64,000 nt of DNA from Augochlora pura (GCF_028453695.1 NC_135772.1:14880001-14944000), one strand, 5' to 3'. Counted from the stretch's first letter, positions 13,165 to 25,092 are shown. Made by a program: numbers and translations. The notes: generated from the letters alone by a model not told the origin.

Positions 13165-13864
13165 GTACGTTACGCATTTATAGCGTACGCTGTATTCACC
13201 GACCTCGCAACACAATTCAAAAATAAAACACACGAATGTTTTATTGTCGCAATAGTGCTCCTCGATAAAATATGTTTTCGGTCGACTAATTATTCTTATA
13301 TTTTCGCGATTATTGCAGAAACGCTCGTACGCCCGAGATACATATAATTTACATAAATATGCACGGTCTGGCAATGACTTACACCGCGCCTTAGAACAAC
13401 TTCGTTCGCGGGGTGTGCGTTATGCAACCACCGTTTTCTTTGACGAACGATAATGCAAGATCTTCTAGAAATTCCGTAGCTACGGTGTCCTTAAACTGAA
13501 GTACGAGGGACCCGTGCGAACCATAATTAAGATAACGATCGCAAAACGCAACGCAGGAGATGTACAAAAAAAAAAGAATATATCGGGGGAAGAAATAGGC
13601 GCGTCAATTAAAAATGATCTCGACGCGGACTGTATTCCATTTGCATTAGCTTTACAACACGTCGGAATCGATGCGCGCGACTTTTTCCATTCCAGTTTCG
13701 CGCGGACGATCAATCGCTCTCGAACAATTCCCGGGTAACATATAATATTAACGATGCACACCGGGCTCGGCAATGTTGCGCACATGAAAGTGTAGTTCTA
13801 CGCTAACATAACCTGACATAACCGACGAATGCAACGTAAAGCGAGTTAAATCGATCCACGTAAC

Positions 13865-14059
13865 TTAACACTTGGACTGCGGGTATATTTCGCCGTCAAC
13901 TTACGCGTGCAGCGTAACAACAACAAGCATGTCTCGCATACATGACTAGTATGTGTGACATATACAAATCTACTAAACACGTATTTTTACGTGGCCCGCG
14001 CGGCCCAGTGACAGACTGCGAAAAACGTAAAAGTACGTTGCCCGCGGTCCAAGTGTTAA
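13865..14059. mobile_element. TTAA-flanked MITE-like element (piggyBac type), 195 bp
   Basis: The left end reads TTAACACTTGGACTGCGGG. The right end, reverse-complemented, reads TTAACACTTGGACCGCGGG, so 18 of 19 positions match. TTAA is the canonical piggyBac target duplication, and such short non-coding elements are moved in trans by a full transposase. The interior has no coding capacity and carries a smaller inverted repeat around CATAC/GTATG near 13938-13955. Confidence 0.75.
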
Positions 14060-15120
14060 GTAACACGCCCCTTGAATCTCGACCATACGAAGAGAAGAAC
14101 GCTCGATCGAACGAGACAAATAACCTAATCACCGTTCCAAGCTGCATTCGAATCGATGCTCTCTGAAAAATACCCAACCATCGATTATAATAATAGAATT
14201 TTATTTCGGCGAACGTCTATCCGACTCGAGCGTCGAACAAATCGTTAAACGATTATGAATGGGCAATTTGCACGCCGGTTTGGCAACGTCGGTGGTTTAC
14301 ACGCGAAGAGAGAATCGCAGGCATGCCATAGAACCCGCTTAGTTGCTTCTAAGAAACTCAAAAGTATTTCACCGGCCACGCGTGTGCCCGTTCCGATTCA
14401 ATCGCCCCGTGCTTTCCACCTTGTCGTTAAATGCGTTAATGCGCTCATTTACACCTGGCACTGTCGCCCGCCGGTTTCCTCCGATCGCCTCTTTTTACCA
14501 TCGGCGTGCCACTGCCTGTTCGACCGATCGGTTGGGCGCGCAACGCTCGCGCGGCCGTCGAGTATCGGGAGAGGACCAATTCATTACGCTGCGCGAAGAG
14601 AACGCCCAAGATACTCATCTCGTTCGGCGATATCTCGGTATCTCCGAGCCACGCACCGTCAGCTTCTTTTCGTTTTCTTTTTTCCGTCCGTTTTCCTACC
14701 TTTCCAGATCCGGGTCGGAGGAAGAGAGAGACGCGTTACCGTTCGGTTCCGTTCCCGTCCCGAGCGTTTTAATCGCCTAATAAGGAGTCGTCGGGGCGTC
14801 TCTCGACCGTTCGCGACGACTCCGGGGCAGACACGGCGCAAAACCGCTGGCAGAATCGAGCTCGATTGATTTACAAAGTACCTAAGCCAGAGAACTTGGC
14901 GCGGTCATGCATGCAAGGTATACCGCACGCGACGACACTTGATCGTCGTCGGGGAGGACCGTCTCCGGGCGATCACGTTCACGGGCGACTGAATTTTAGC
15001 AACTGGTCGACGACGTCAGTCATCTCTGATGATCGTGCGAGAGCGAGCGTGTCTCTCCTCCCGCCCTGGCCCTCGCTCTCTTCCCGTCCGCCGAGTGTGG
15101 CTCGTTTAACAAAAAACCAT

Positions 15121-15600
15121 CGCGGAGAGACGGAAACAGAGAGACAGACAGACGCGGAGGAAGGTAGGAAGGAAGGAAGGTAGGATGAGAGGAGAAGAGA
15201 AGAGAGAAGGATAATAATAAAATAAAAGCGGGGTGAGGGAAACGGAGTGGGTCAAACAAAAAAGCCGAAAAACAAAAGAAAAAGACACAGGGCGAGGGGG
15301 GGGGGGGGGGAGGAGGAGGAGGAGGGAGAACGAAGCGAACGACGGGGCGGATTCGATCAACGAACCGAAGGACGCTCAAGGATGGGGGATGCCCGAGGTG
15401 TACATTGTCCGTGAACTCCGGCATCCCACGGAACCACTCACAAAAGCGTTCATGATTTTCTTGTTCTCTCGATCAGCAGACAAAGAAACGTGTAAAAAAA
15501 TACGAGAAGAAACAGAAAAAATAAGACGGAAAACAAGAAAGGAAAAAAACTAGCGAGAAAGAAGAAGAAGAAGAAGAAGAAGAAGAACAGGTGTCCGGGA
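15121..15600 (+). repeat. Long purine-rich tract with G15, (GAG)n and (GAA)10
   Basis: Over nearly 480 bases the plus strand is dominated by purines. It includes GGAA repeats near 15160-15180, a run of fifteen G at 15296-15310, GAG units after it, and a pure (GAA)10 array at 15557-15587. Open frames on both strands here are compositional. Confidence 0.8.
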
Positions 15601-15922
15601 CGCAACACATTCTTAATTTTGTTTGCGACTAGGATCGCTCTCTCCCTATTGTGTCTTGAACATGGGCCCTCGAGTCGTGACCGCTGCCGTTGTTTCCCGA
15701 CGAAACCTTGACGCGCGGCGTTCTATCGCGGTGTTAGTCGGCCACCGCGTGAACCGGCGCGGCAACCAGCAGCAGCAGCTAGCTCGATTTCCGAGGCAAT
15801 CTCGATCGGAGAGGATGAAGATGAAGTAGCGAGTTTCACGGGGTCTCTCCCATCGATGCAGCGGCCGCAGCCGTTTCGCGGCGGCTCGGGCCTCGGCTCC
15901 ACACGGTTCGGTTCGCTTCGGA

Positions 15923-16090
15923 ATGAACATCCTCACCGGCAGGCATTACCCAGGGCAGAGCCGAGCAACTGTAGTCCCGGGCCGTTTCCCAGAAGTACAA
16001 AGTTCCAGTTCATTTCAAATATCATCGTTTCCCGCCGGTGTGCCGCGTGAGCCGGTGCAACGTCGATTTGAAGCATTTCGAAAACGTTGA
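15923..16090 (+). CDS. Small ORF candidate, 55 codons, unknown product
   Basis: An ATG-started frame, too short for most ORF screens, begins MNILTGRHYPGQSRATVVPG and ends with a basic FRKR before TGA. It has few rare residues and a serine patch in the middle. The frame stays open upstream for at least 25 more codons. A donor-like CGC/GTGAGC occurs at 16046, so the segment could be part of a spliced exon rather than a complete small gene. I recognise no domain. The surrounding CpG-rich sequence makes chance openness possible. Confidence 0.2.
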   Translation: MNILTGRHYPGQSRATVVPGRFPEVQSSSSFQISSFPAGVPREPVQRRFEAFRKR

Positions 16091-16138
16091 CCAGAACCAA
16101 ACGAGGAAGAAGTACGCCGATCGCGCGTCGCCGATGCC

Positions 16139-16190
16139 GTTGATGCCGCTTCTGCTCGCTGTTGATGCCGCTTCTGCTCGCTGTTGATGC
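16139..16190. repeat. 22-bp tandem repeat
   Basis: GTTGATGC recurs at 16139, 16161 and 16183. The first two 22-bp units are identical (GTTGATGCC then GCTTCTGCTCGCT). A GTT-rich run follows at 16207-16228. Confidence 0.8.
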
Positions 16191-16462
16191 AGTCGTTACC
16201 AATTCCGTTGTTGTTGCTGTTGTTGCTTCTCCTGGTCCACACTATCTGGCGTTAACACGGCGTCGTTTCTCTTTGGATTCGACCTGTTCTTCCAGTCGCT
16301 TTACTTCACCGACTGGTCGGTAATCGATCTGAAATCAGAAAAAAGTTTGGCCTGCGGTTAGCGATGTTTTACATTCGGCGCACCGGTCTTGGGAATCGCG
16401 TGGAAGAACACCGCTCGATTTGGACGAGTTTCTTGGGCGGCCTCTCGCGCCGCGCGTCTCTT

Positions 16463-16484
16463 TCTCTCTCTCTCTCTCTCTCTC
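16463..16484. repeat. (CT)n microsatellite
   Basis: About eleven CT units in CpG-rich sequence. A short (CG) run lies downstream at about 16590-16602. Confidence 0.9.
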
Positions 16485-16700
16485 GCCTTGCTCTCCTCGC
16501 GCGCGTCTCTTCTCTTTTTGGCCAGCAATCGCTGCATATCGAAAGCCAGGCGCGGCTGGTGCGTTCGTGACGGGAATGTTTTAATTATTGGCATCGCGCG
16601 CGCGCGCGCTCGATACGGGAGCGATTGTATTTAATATTTGCGGCTCCGATTGAAACGTAAGACACGAAATTGATTTGTTTCGCGGTTACCGTGGATCGGC

Positions 16701-18160
16701 CGTATGAGAAAATAATGGGGAGAAGAATGAGATCATTTTCGCAGATTATTGGAGCTAGCCGCGAGGATTCTTATGCATATTCATGCGTTGAAATTCAAAT
16801 GTGTTGCCTGCTCGATGCCGCGTCTATTTTTCAACGGGAACTGTTTGTCACTTGCGAACGAAGCGATTCTGCAGATTGAAGCGATAAATGGTAGTAAGCG
16901 ACAAATTGGCCGATGAAAGGAACGATGATCATTCTGTTCGTAAGTTTAATTTGATAATTGTTATTGATCGGTTGCTATTAACACACGCACAGATAGCTAA
17001 TCTGCTCAGAACTCCATTAATACTCAATTGATGTATAATACTGTACATTGAGAATCTAATTGCAGATTTGTAATCGATAAAAATAATATTATTTTGAAGA
17101 CATTACAGGCCTCAAGATACTACTTCATTCGATTATTAAAGGTATTCAGCTAAAAAGTTTAATAAAAATGAAACCACAAGATGTCAATTACGTGTGACGT
17201 ATGTATTAATTATATTGTTCAATTTGAAGTTACTAACATTTTTATATTTATGCCGTACCAATCATATATGTGCAAACAATCTCGTTTAAAAAATGAATTC
17301 GTTAATATTGCTTCTGGCCAAATACTTATTACAGAGGTTATGTTTCGGAATTTTGTAAATGAATTTAAAAAAAACCCAAACTTAATCACTTCCATGACAT
17401 AAAAATATTATAGGGCCACACAATTTCGTTGGAAATACTGTATACTACTCCCTTACGTTCTCTACTTTGCAATTCACTATACTCGCATAAAATCCGCACT
17501 CTATTCGTTGACCATATTATTAAAACAGTACAGTGTACATTTACTTGCATAATTGCTATAATTGCGTAAAACAAGTGCGGTCCTACTCGTTAGCCATATT
17601 ATTAAAAGAGTTCGGTGTATATTTAATTGCATAATTGCTTTAATTGCACAAAACGCGATGTCTACTCGTTAACCATATTATTAAAACAGTTCGCCATATA
17701 TTTCAGTCTTTTATTATGTCCCATAAAATTTCCTTTATTGCAACGTTGGCGTCACTCTTACCCAAAATATATTTCAAAGCAGGAACAAAAGGAAATGAAC
17801 CTTGACGCTGAGGTGCACTTAAATGGCGGCAATCAGGTGAAGGAGGGGCGATTCGTGGGGCTGCATTGGAGAGAGCCTAACCTAACTAGATGAAGAGGGT
17901 AGAAATGAGAGTTGAAAAATTTAGTGGAATTTTGCTGAATCCAATCAAATTTCACACTTGGATAACTTTGGATATCAAGAATTGGTATTGTTTTCCAAAT
18001 GTTTGTCAGCGTCTTTAAAAAAAAAAAAATAAGAACTGTCCTTTGACGTTTAAATCTCATTCCTTGAAAAAAAAAAGTAACGTTTATAATTCTAAAGATA
18101 TGAATGGAAATTTTCTGATTTCCTTGAAACGGTATTCGGCGCACGTGTACACGTTCCATT
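16701..18160. other. AT-rich stretch
   Basis: Apart from the 82-bp repeat, no structure is recognised. Two A runs, at 18018-18030 and 18067-18077, are the only homopolymers. Confidence 0.45.
17480..17705. repeat. Tandem repeat with about 80-82-bp unit
   Basis: CGTTGACCATATTATTAAAA at 17506 recurs with small changes at 17588 and 17667. Between them lie shared TTGCATAATTGCT and TAATTGC blocks. The periods are 82 and 79 bp. A degraded partial unit precedes the first copy. Confidence 0.8.
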
Positions 18161-18732
18161 AAGCGGCCCGATTACTTTTCCTAGTTTCGCCGGAGCAACC
18201 CTTACGGCTGCAAACTCGCACTAAAATGTTTCTATATTGTTCGAAGCGGGCCAGCATTGCGACGCGGCGATGAGCGCAGGAGAAACGAAACCGAACGAAA
18301 GTTAACGACCGGCGTGCCGGGCTTATCCGGCGGATATTAAATCTGGTAGCGAGACATTTCTCATGCGAAAAGTTTACACCGTGGTCTGGTCGGAAACTTA
18401 CCGCGGGGGCTGGTGGTTTTAAGGACTTGTAGCCGGCCGATCGACGAAAGCGGAAGGCGAAAACTGTACGAACGTGATGGGAAAAGAGAGGCTGCTGGGG
18501 GAAGAGGTCGCGACGAGTCGCGGCGAAGACGACGACGACGACGGAGGTGCGCCGCGGAAAAAGAGAATGAAGGGGGATGGGGGCACGGAGAAAGACGGGG
18601 AGAAAGACGGAGAGGAAGAGAAGAAAGCCGAGGGGGTATATTATGCTCGCTAAAGTAATGTTACCAACTCGAGAACTGGCGAACTAGCCGACAGTAAAAT
18701 CCATTTTATGTCCGCCTCGTAAAGCCAGTCAA
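18161..18732. other. CpG-rich patch with purine-rich end
   Basis: CpG-rich sequence leading into a GA-rich segment at about 18440-18640 that includes GAC and GAA repeats. The plus frame at 18413-18658 is arginine/glutamate-rich because of this composition and is not called. Confidence 0.4.
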
Positions 18733-18975
18733 ATGAAACCCGGGGACTTAGTTTTCATACGTGCATCCACACCCCATTCGCCCGGCCAGGCCAGACCCGG
18801 TTTCCTGCCCTCCACCGCAGCGGGGAGGGTCGTCACTGACTTTTTCGAAAGTCTAGACACGCCGGTTCCTCTTCACGGTGATACCGCGACGGTTTCGCTG
18901 ATCTTTCCGGACTGTTTCACCTACGGTTCCCTCCGCGAGCTTCTATCCCCGCTTTTAGGAGCACCCGATGAATAA
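18733..18975 (+). CDS. Small ORF, 80 codons, unknown product
   Basis: The frame begins at an ATG (context GTCAAATGA) and ends at TAA. The translation starts MKPGDLVFIRASTPH and ends SLRELLSPLLGAPDE. The residue mix is balanced, with a hydrophobic TATVSLIFPDCFTYG segment, and many codons follow the purine-N-pyrimidine pattern of real genes (GAC, GTT, GTC, ACT, GGT, GAT, ATC, TAC). No signal peptide and no family that I recognise. It could be a small protein, an exon of a larger gene or chance. It is one of the most coding-like frames here. Confidence 0.3.
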   Translation: MKPGDLVFIRASTPHSPGQARPGFLPSTAAGRVVTDFFESLDTPVPLHGDTATVSLIFPDCFTYGSLRELLSPLLGAPDE

Positions 18976-19100
18976 GCGTCGGCAAGTCCGCGTAATAGCA
19001 AAAAGATTTTCCGCGAATTCCCGCGGCGCGACGATACAAATTGAACTTTTATTCGGCGCGACGCGCGAGACGGTCGATTTAGGTTGACAAAAATGATCGA

Positions 19101-20330
19101 TCACCTGGAACTGTCACGAAACGATTGCTTATTTATGGGGGTACTATATGATTCGGAAACGCTAAATTTTCATCCCTAAATTTTTCTTATCAGGATCGCA
19201 TTCCTGTTGGAAAATGTATACAAGGTGAGTCAAACTCTACTAAGTTTTATTTTTTGACTTTTCATGACTCCTGGTGAATTTGCTTTTTAGTTATGGACAA
19301 ATCTATGCAAGGTGTATTTTACTTTCATTTACATTTTTAAAAATATAAAAACGTAATAGGGGCAACTATATTTACTTGTCTGCTTCAATTCTTTCACTCG
19401 ATATATTCTAATTTCTTTTTTTAATTTTCCCACCTTTGGAAATAGTTGGATATATCTATTAGCTACTTGGAAGTTTAATAGCTATATCCGTAAGTTTCTA
19501 TAAAACTTTGTAATTTAATTTTCAATGAAAACTTACCAAATTTAACGTCAACGGAGCGGTAGAGAAAATAAAATTTCTGCTTCAACTAATTATGTTACTC
19601 GAAATTTGGGTAATCAAAGTTCCAAATATATTATTCGCTCTGAATAAAGAAAGAAATAAGTAATTACGATTATTAATAATATAATTAATTTTATGACTTC
19701 CTTGGATAATGAAACATGTTCGTCTTCCTAGATCGGTCGTTTCGCCCACCGTGCGACGCCCCGGTGAACTCACGCGACCGCCGCGCTTCGCGGCACATTC
19801 GGGTCGAATAACAAAGTTGTGTTAAAATGAAATAACTTTTAGAATATTATTTAACCTTGAAAATCTGTATCAAACGTGAAGTATTCTAACAAAAGTATGA
19901 TTTATTACACTTAACGTAAATTGTAATCAGAAAGTGACAAAGAATAAATATATCAAATACAAAATAGCGAAAATATTTGTTATTTATATCAAATTTTATT
20001 ATTTATATATTCTATTATATCATTTTATATTTTCATTTCTATTACATTATATTTTAGTTTGCATAAAAATTCACTAACTATTAATACCATTCATCTAGAT
20101 CTTGCTAAATAAATTGCTGCGAATCTGTAGATATTTTTATAAACAAACATGCTTGTAAATTTTACTAATTCTTAACCGAATAAGCTTGATTCATAATTGT
20201 TCCATTAAGCTCCAGAAACCAAAATTAAACTGTCTCGCGACAGCAATTTCAATTCTGAAAAATCAGCTTCCCGATAAATTATAAAGTCGACGACTGCGTT
20301 CATCGCAGTTCAATGATGATTTTTCACCGA
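19101..20330. other. AT-rich stretch with possible mobile-element remnant
   Basis: Around 19215 the sequence TATACAAGGTGAGTCAAACTC resembles the ends of insect mobile elements. A second similar CAAGGTG occurs at 19309. No transposase or reverse transcriptase frame accompanies it. A short CpG island with a CCGCG/CGCGG hairpin lies at 19770-19793. The rest is featureless. Confidence 0.3.
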
Positions 20331-23300
20331 GAATTTCGTGCATTGAAAGGAACTCTAACGAAACGCGAAAGAATAGCCGTCCGCCATTAAGGAAAGCGTG
20401 TCGAGGATTGAAGGAGAGGAAAACGCCGTGGGGGAAAAGGAAGCCGGTTAATGGGTCTCGTAACGAGTCCCGTAACGCTTATGCGAGACGACCCCATCAA
20501 ATGTTACACATATTTAACCCGGCGACGTTGCGCGGATTATTATTTCCACTCGTAAAGCGAACCGGTCGAACGATCGACTGTTACTTTGACGCCGCTTTCG
20601 TTTAGCGGGGAGAAGGACTGTCGGCATTATTCCTCCGCGGAATATACCGATACACAGAGAAAAACAAGCGTATACCCTGTGTGCACAGATACACGCATCT
20701 ACATTGCGCATTCTTCGAATGCCGTTCTGGTTCACCGACTTGTCCCGCGGCTTTACGATTCGTCCCGTTTTCATGACTTTCCAAACTATCGTCGGAGGCG
20801 CAGAACAACCGCCGCCATCTTTCTTTTTTTATTCCATTTCTTTCCGACGACAATTGTGCACAGCGGTCTGAGAATTCGATTTCTGTGGCTTCAATTATTT
20901 CAGCATTGTATCAAGGTTTTAGGTTGCGTTATTCGTCACGACACCAACTAGGATGTTAACAAATTAAAAATATGTATTCACGTTTAAAAAATCGAAATAG
21001 CCAGCTCTGTTATAAAATAATTTTCTCAAGCTTTTATTTTTTAATTTGTAGAAAAATGAATAGTAGAACCGACTAACTGTTGTTGGTAAGATTTTTTTCT
21101 TATCACGTCATTAAAAATATCTGAAAAATCGTGCTTTGTTTTGAAATTAAAATAATCATTATCTTCTTAACAATTTGAACTTTCACGTAAAAATAGTGCC
21201 AAATTCAACATTTTTTTTATACACCTCAAAGTTACGATTATCATAAATGTTATATTGTTCCTAAATTCATTGAAGTTTATTCAAGACAATTAAATAATTG
21301 AAATAATTCTCAAACTATAACAGGATATTATCTTGTGATAAGAAAAACTGTTTCTGAATACAGAAACTCAAAAATTGGATTTTTGCCATGGAGTTCCGTT
21401 TGCCCGACCACCGTGCAGCGTAACAAAAACGGTTTGCTTTCTTACGTGATTTTACGCCCCGTTTTTACTTCCTCCCGGTGTCCTGAAAATGATTACCTTT
21501 TGTTTTTTATTGTTATCGTCGGATCTTTATGGAAACTTCGCCCCGCTTCGCAGCAGAGCCAATGAAAGGCTAGAGAACGAGAGAAAGAGAGAGAGAGAGA
21601 GGAGGGCGGTAGAAAAAAAGCTGTCGCGATTTATTTTTCTCCGCGGAACAACAGGTTTTTATCGCGATCGTAAAAGTACGCATATGTAGAACTAAATATT
21701 CGTGAGTTTGCGCGGCCGAATCCCGGGAGCAACGGAATGCTACAAACGCATTTCCCCGCCGCATTCGCGGCCCGCGTACAGAATCTCTCGCTTTATCGTA
21801 TTCGAAATGTTTATATCCCAATTATGTATACTCGCGCCGCTCTGTTCGAATACCTTACCGGATTTCAGTTTTATTGCCGGGCTATTAGCTGAATACTACT
21901 ATTTAATATCGTAATTAACGTCTTACTACGGCCGGAAGAGATCGTTCACAGAAATTGGATTTCAGGAAATAAAAGTAATTTTAATCAACCGGACGATAAA
22001 CACTTTCACTTATCCGTTAAACAAGAAAAAAAAGATGGCGCCAGCAAATGACCGTAAAATATCCCAGCAAAATTATTTTAATATTTAATAATATGTTTCC
22101 AGAACTTTTTCCTTTTGGTGAGAACACGAAATAATAATCAACTAGTTTAACTCGTCTTCCAGCCTGTTATCTTGGACGACTTTCCGCGTAACAATGCTAG
22201 CCTACATGGCTACATTATATAATTATATCGATCGGTTCAATTAATATGCATCGAGAATCATTTCTTCGCTGGTTTATCTCCTGCGCCAATAAACCGGCGC
22301 AGCAATTATCGGTAATTGTTATTGCATGTAGCGAAAAGAGGCTCGCTCTGTACGCAAACTATATTACAAGCGGCCGATTATAACAGCGTCTAATTAATAT
22401 TTTCTCGGCGATCAAACCAGAGTAATAGATAAAATTGATTACGGATGCCGGACTTCTGGTTCGCCAATCGTAAACACGTCTCTATTAGCTGATGGTCGCT
22501 CGAAGAGCTGAAAAACAGTCTGCCTATTAAAACTTATACTTGGATGCAGTATAACGATTTATGAGCGGAAGTCCGATTATTTTACGGCTTAAACGACTGT
22601 TACACTTTTTCATCGTGTTTTCGTGAACTTCCTCCTTCCTCGAGGAATTATTTATAGCAAAGACTAATCTACAATCGAAATATTTTAGTTGCTGTAGCAA
22701 AAACTGATAACACGTAATTAAATGTATAGTTGCTTAGAGTGTTTCAAGTGGTACATTAAAGGTAGAGAAAATGTATTCTCAAGATCGTCCTCTTTATGAG
22801 ATTTTGAGGTTATATTTCTTAAGTGGGATTACATATTTTACCGATCGACACAGTTTATAATTCATTTGAAGACTACCATGTAAAATTAGAATTGCCATAC
22901 CTCCTGCCTGCAAATCTTATCATATTAAAGTTACTGTGATCGAAACACCTGTGATCATTTTATATTCGATTATTATACAATTTTTATGTATCAATTCTCA
23001 GCTGCAATTTTTTCTGCAGATGCAACGATATACGAGGAGGCTTTAAATTATTGTAAAAATAATGACATTCGTAGTTTTATTTGACACTGACGTTACAATT
23101 CATTCTGTGTTCGGTGAGTAAAATTTCGTATAAGTTTTTTAAGAAATAACTAAATGCAAATCGATATAATAAATCGAGTGGTTATTAAAGCACGAACAGA
23201 GAAGAAAATAAAGATTAGTTAGCTTGAAGCAATGGCAACTTAAACACAAAAGAAGTATAGTAAAATATCTTATTCGATGCATAGCATTTTTCAAACAGAA

Positions 23301-23880
23301 TTTAAAGAGCACCATTTTATTCAAAGGATGTTAAAACCAGTGGAGCTCCGAGTATATTCTAAGAATACAAAAGAATCGACACGGTCCTCGAATCGTTTTA
23401 ACAGCGCAGGAACGCTCGCCGATAGAAAAGACTACGATGCACTCTTTTTGTCCGGCAAGAAGAGATCGCGAGTTCATTCAGATGCCAGTTACCAGCCATT
23501 CCAGCATTAAGACAGACGCCGGGATCGCGTGCAATTTACAAAGGAAATCAAGCGGTCGCGAGCGGGCCCCCTCGCAGATAAGTAATCTCGCGCTCAATCT
23601 TCTCGCCGCTTTCAGATCGGAACGAGATAAAGAAATTGTTTCGGTACTGTTCGCGCGATGAACTCATTGTCGGGCGGCTCATTGCTTTTCGATCCGAGCC
23701 GCGAAAGAAATCGCGCGACGCTCTTTGCGACTCGGCCGAAGAGAGACCCTCTCTGGCCGATCTCTTCCGCGGCGGGCATTTTCATACGGCGGGATGATCT
23801 AGGCAGGACCCGAGAGACAGCTCGGAAAGCCGTAAAAGAAGGTCTAAAGAGAAGAAGACACATTCAGGCACGTAGCTAAA
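20331..23880. other. Mixed region, no gene recognised
   Basis: CpG-rich patches at 20330-20940, 21380-22560 and 23330-23880 are separated by AT-rich sequence. A (GA)n run lies at 21584-21602. Short frames on both strands show no domain. The last patch immediately precedes the candidate first exon at 23881. Confidence 0.4.
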
Positions 23881-23935
23881 ATGGAAACGGCCACGGTCGT
23901 TGCGGACATGGTGGGTGGAAGTTTATCGTCCGCCA
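23881..23935 (+). CDS. Candidate first coding exon, unknown gene
   Basis: An ATG in a very favourable insect context (CTAAAATGG) opens a frame of 18 codons reading METATVVADMVGGSLSSA. It reaches GTAAGT, a full donor consensus, with GT at 23936, leaving one base of the next codon (phase 1). The same frame carries a TAA 12 codons upstream, so the ATG would be the first in frame. A CpG-rich patch lies just upstream, as expected of a transcription start. No downstream exon can be assigned and the peptide is too short to identify. A chance coincidence is possible. Confidence 0.25.
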
Positions 23936-24260
23936 GTAAGTGCTTCGCAGGTTCTCACTTCTACCCTGTCCGTGTCTTTCCATCTAGGGGGTTGGGAGGC
24001 CCGTAAAATCACTGCGAATACTTCAAATAATACCTATCCGGCGAGCACACGCCAGGTAGGATCGCTTTGACCGGCGGGCTTTATCTTTTCGGCGTTATCC
24101 GTTTATTTTCCCGTAACGTAACGTGCCTCTTTGTAAACACGGCCCTCCATCTTTTCTATATTAAGACGAAATTACAGCTTTCCGCTTCGGACTGTAATCG
24201 CGAATGAATTGTACGGATGTAACTATGTTTTCTGACGATCCGTGACGACGTTCGAAAATT

Positions 24261-24690
24261 TAAGAATCGGTTGCTTTAACAAGTGCATCGTATACTAACC
24301 GAATTTATAGACGAATTAATTAGTATTGCAGTTTATTTAAGATTAATTCAATTTATTCTTGAGTAGTATCTGTTTTTGATCGTTTTATCAACATTACTGC
24401 ACGCCTGGACTACAATTCAACACGGAATCAAAATTTTGAAAAAACGTAACACTCTTGCAATACTACAGTTTTTTAGATACCGTTCGACAAAGATAAGTAA
24501 AATTATACAATAGAAATGACAAGGGTCTAATGTTTTATAAAAATAGTACAGGAGGGATAAATTAAACGCTTTTTAGAATAAGTAAACGCATAAATGTATC
24601 AAATCTGTAATTAATAACGAAGTTGAATTACCTGAAAGTAGTCGCATATCCTTTTCTTGAAAGACAGATTTGTAAATATAAGAGATTTCA
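24261..24690. other. AT-rich spacer
   Basis: No frame or repeat of note before the 20-bp array begins. Confidence 0.45.
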
Positions 24691-24880
24691 TAGCATTTAT
24701 AACTATTTAATAGCATTTATAATTATTTAATAGTATTTATAATTATTTAACAGTATTTATAATTATTTGACAGTATTTATAAATATTTGACAGTATTTAT
24801 AATTACTTAACAGTATTTATAATTATTTAACAGTATGTATAATTGTTTAACAATATGTATAATTGTTTAATAGCATTTAA
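24691..24880. repeat. 20-bp tandem repeat, nine full copies
   Basis: Nine consecutive 20-bp units follow the consensus CAGTATTTATAATTATTTAA and run from 24691 to 24870, with a partial tenth. The first units begin TAG, the middle ones CAG, and the last two carry ATGTATAATTGTTTAA, so neighbouring copies are most alike. Confidence 0.95.
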
Positions 24881-25092
24881 TTATAATTATTTCATAGACC
24901 TTTTTGATGCATAAGCACGCTTGGTACCTTAACCATGCGCATCTGCACAAGTACCGAGAGAAGTGTATGAAGTTAAAATGTTCAGTCTCCTGTCCTGGTA
25001 GCGAGACAGGCTCTAAAAGTAAATGAGATACGGTCACATCAGGTGCAACGCCTGAAATGTCAAGCTTGCATCGATCACCCTGTATTTCCATA
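24881..25092 (-). mobile_element. Possible retroelement remnant, minus strand
   Basis: Read on the minus strand, the segment starts GGAAATACAGGGTGATCGAT at 25092 and runs about 210 bp, mostly open, directly into the 20-bp AT array. A TACAGGGTG-type edge plus a simple tandem repeat at the other end is reminiscent of short non-LTR retroelement remnants. No reverse transcriptase motif is visible, so this rests on the layout only. Confidence 0.25.

Larger units (their letters stand above)
10170..16700. other. Longest CpG-rich block of the window
   Basis: CpG-dense sequence over about 6.5 kb, interrupted by AT-rich patches near 11.5-11.9 kb and 13.2-13.4 kb. It carries several microsatellites, two long purine-rich tracts and the candidate exons listed separately. 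Long open frames on both strands, such as 10164-10823 minus and 14255-14869 plus, are arginine- and serine-rich translations with no domain I recognise, and they overlap open frames on the other strand. A promoter or cluster of promoters is plausible but not shown. Confidence 0.4.

Noticed and set aside
14255..14869. 204-codon plus-strand frame
   Set aside because: Two other plus frames are open over much of it. The translation is Arg/Ser-rich without recognisable structure.
16728..16739. Match to the first 12 bases of the bantam microRNA (TGAGATCATTTT)
   Set aside because: The match stops after 12 bases and the flanks do not fold into a precursor hairpin.
24691..24880. Regular 20-bp repeats as a possible CRISPR array
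   Set aside because: Units are directly adjacent with no spacers, and the sequence context is eukaryotic. It is a minisatellite.
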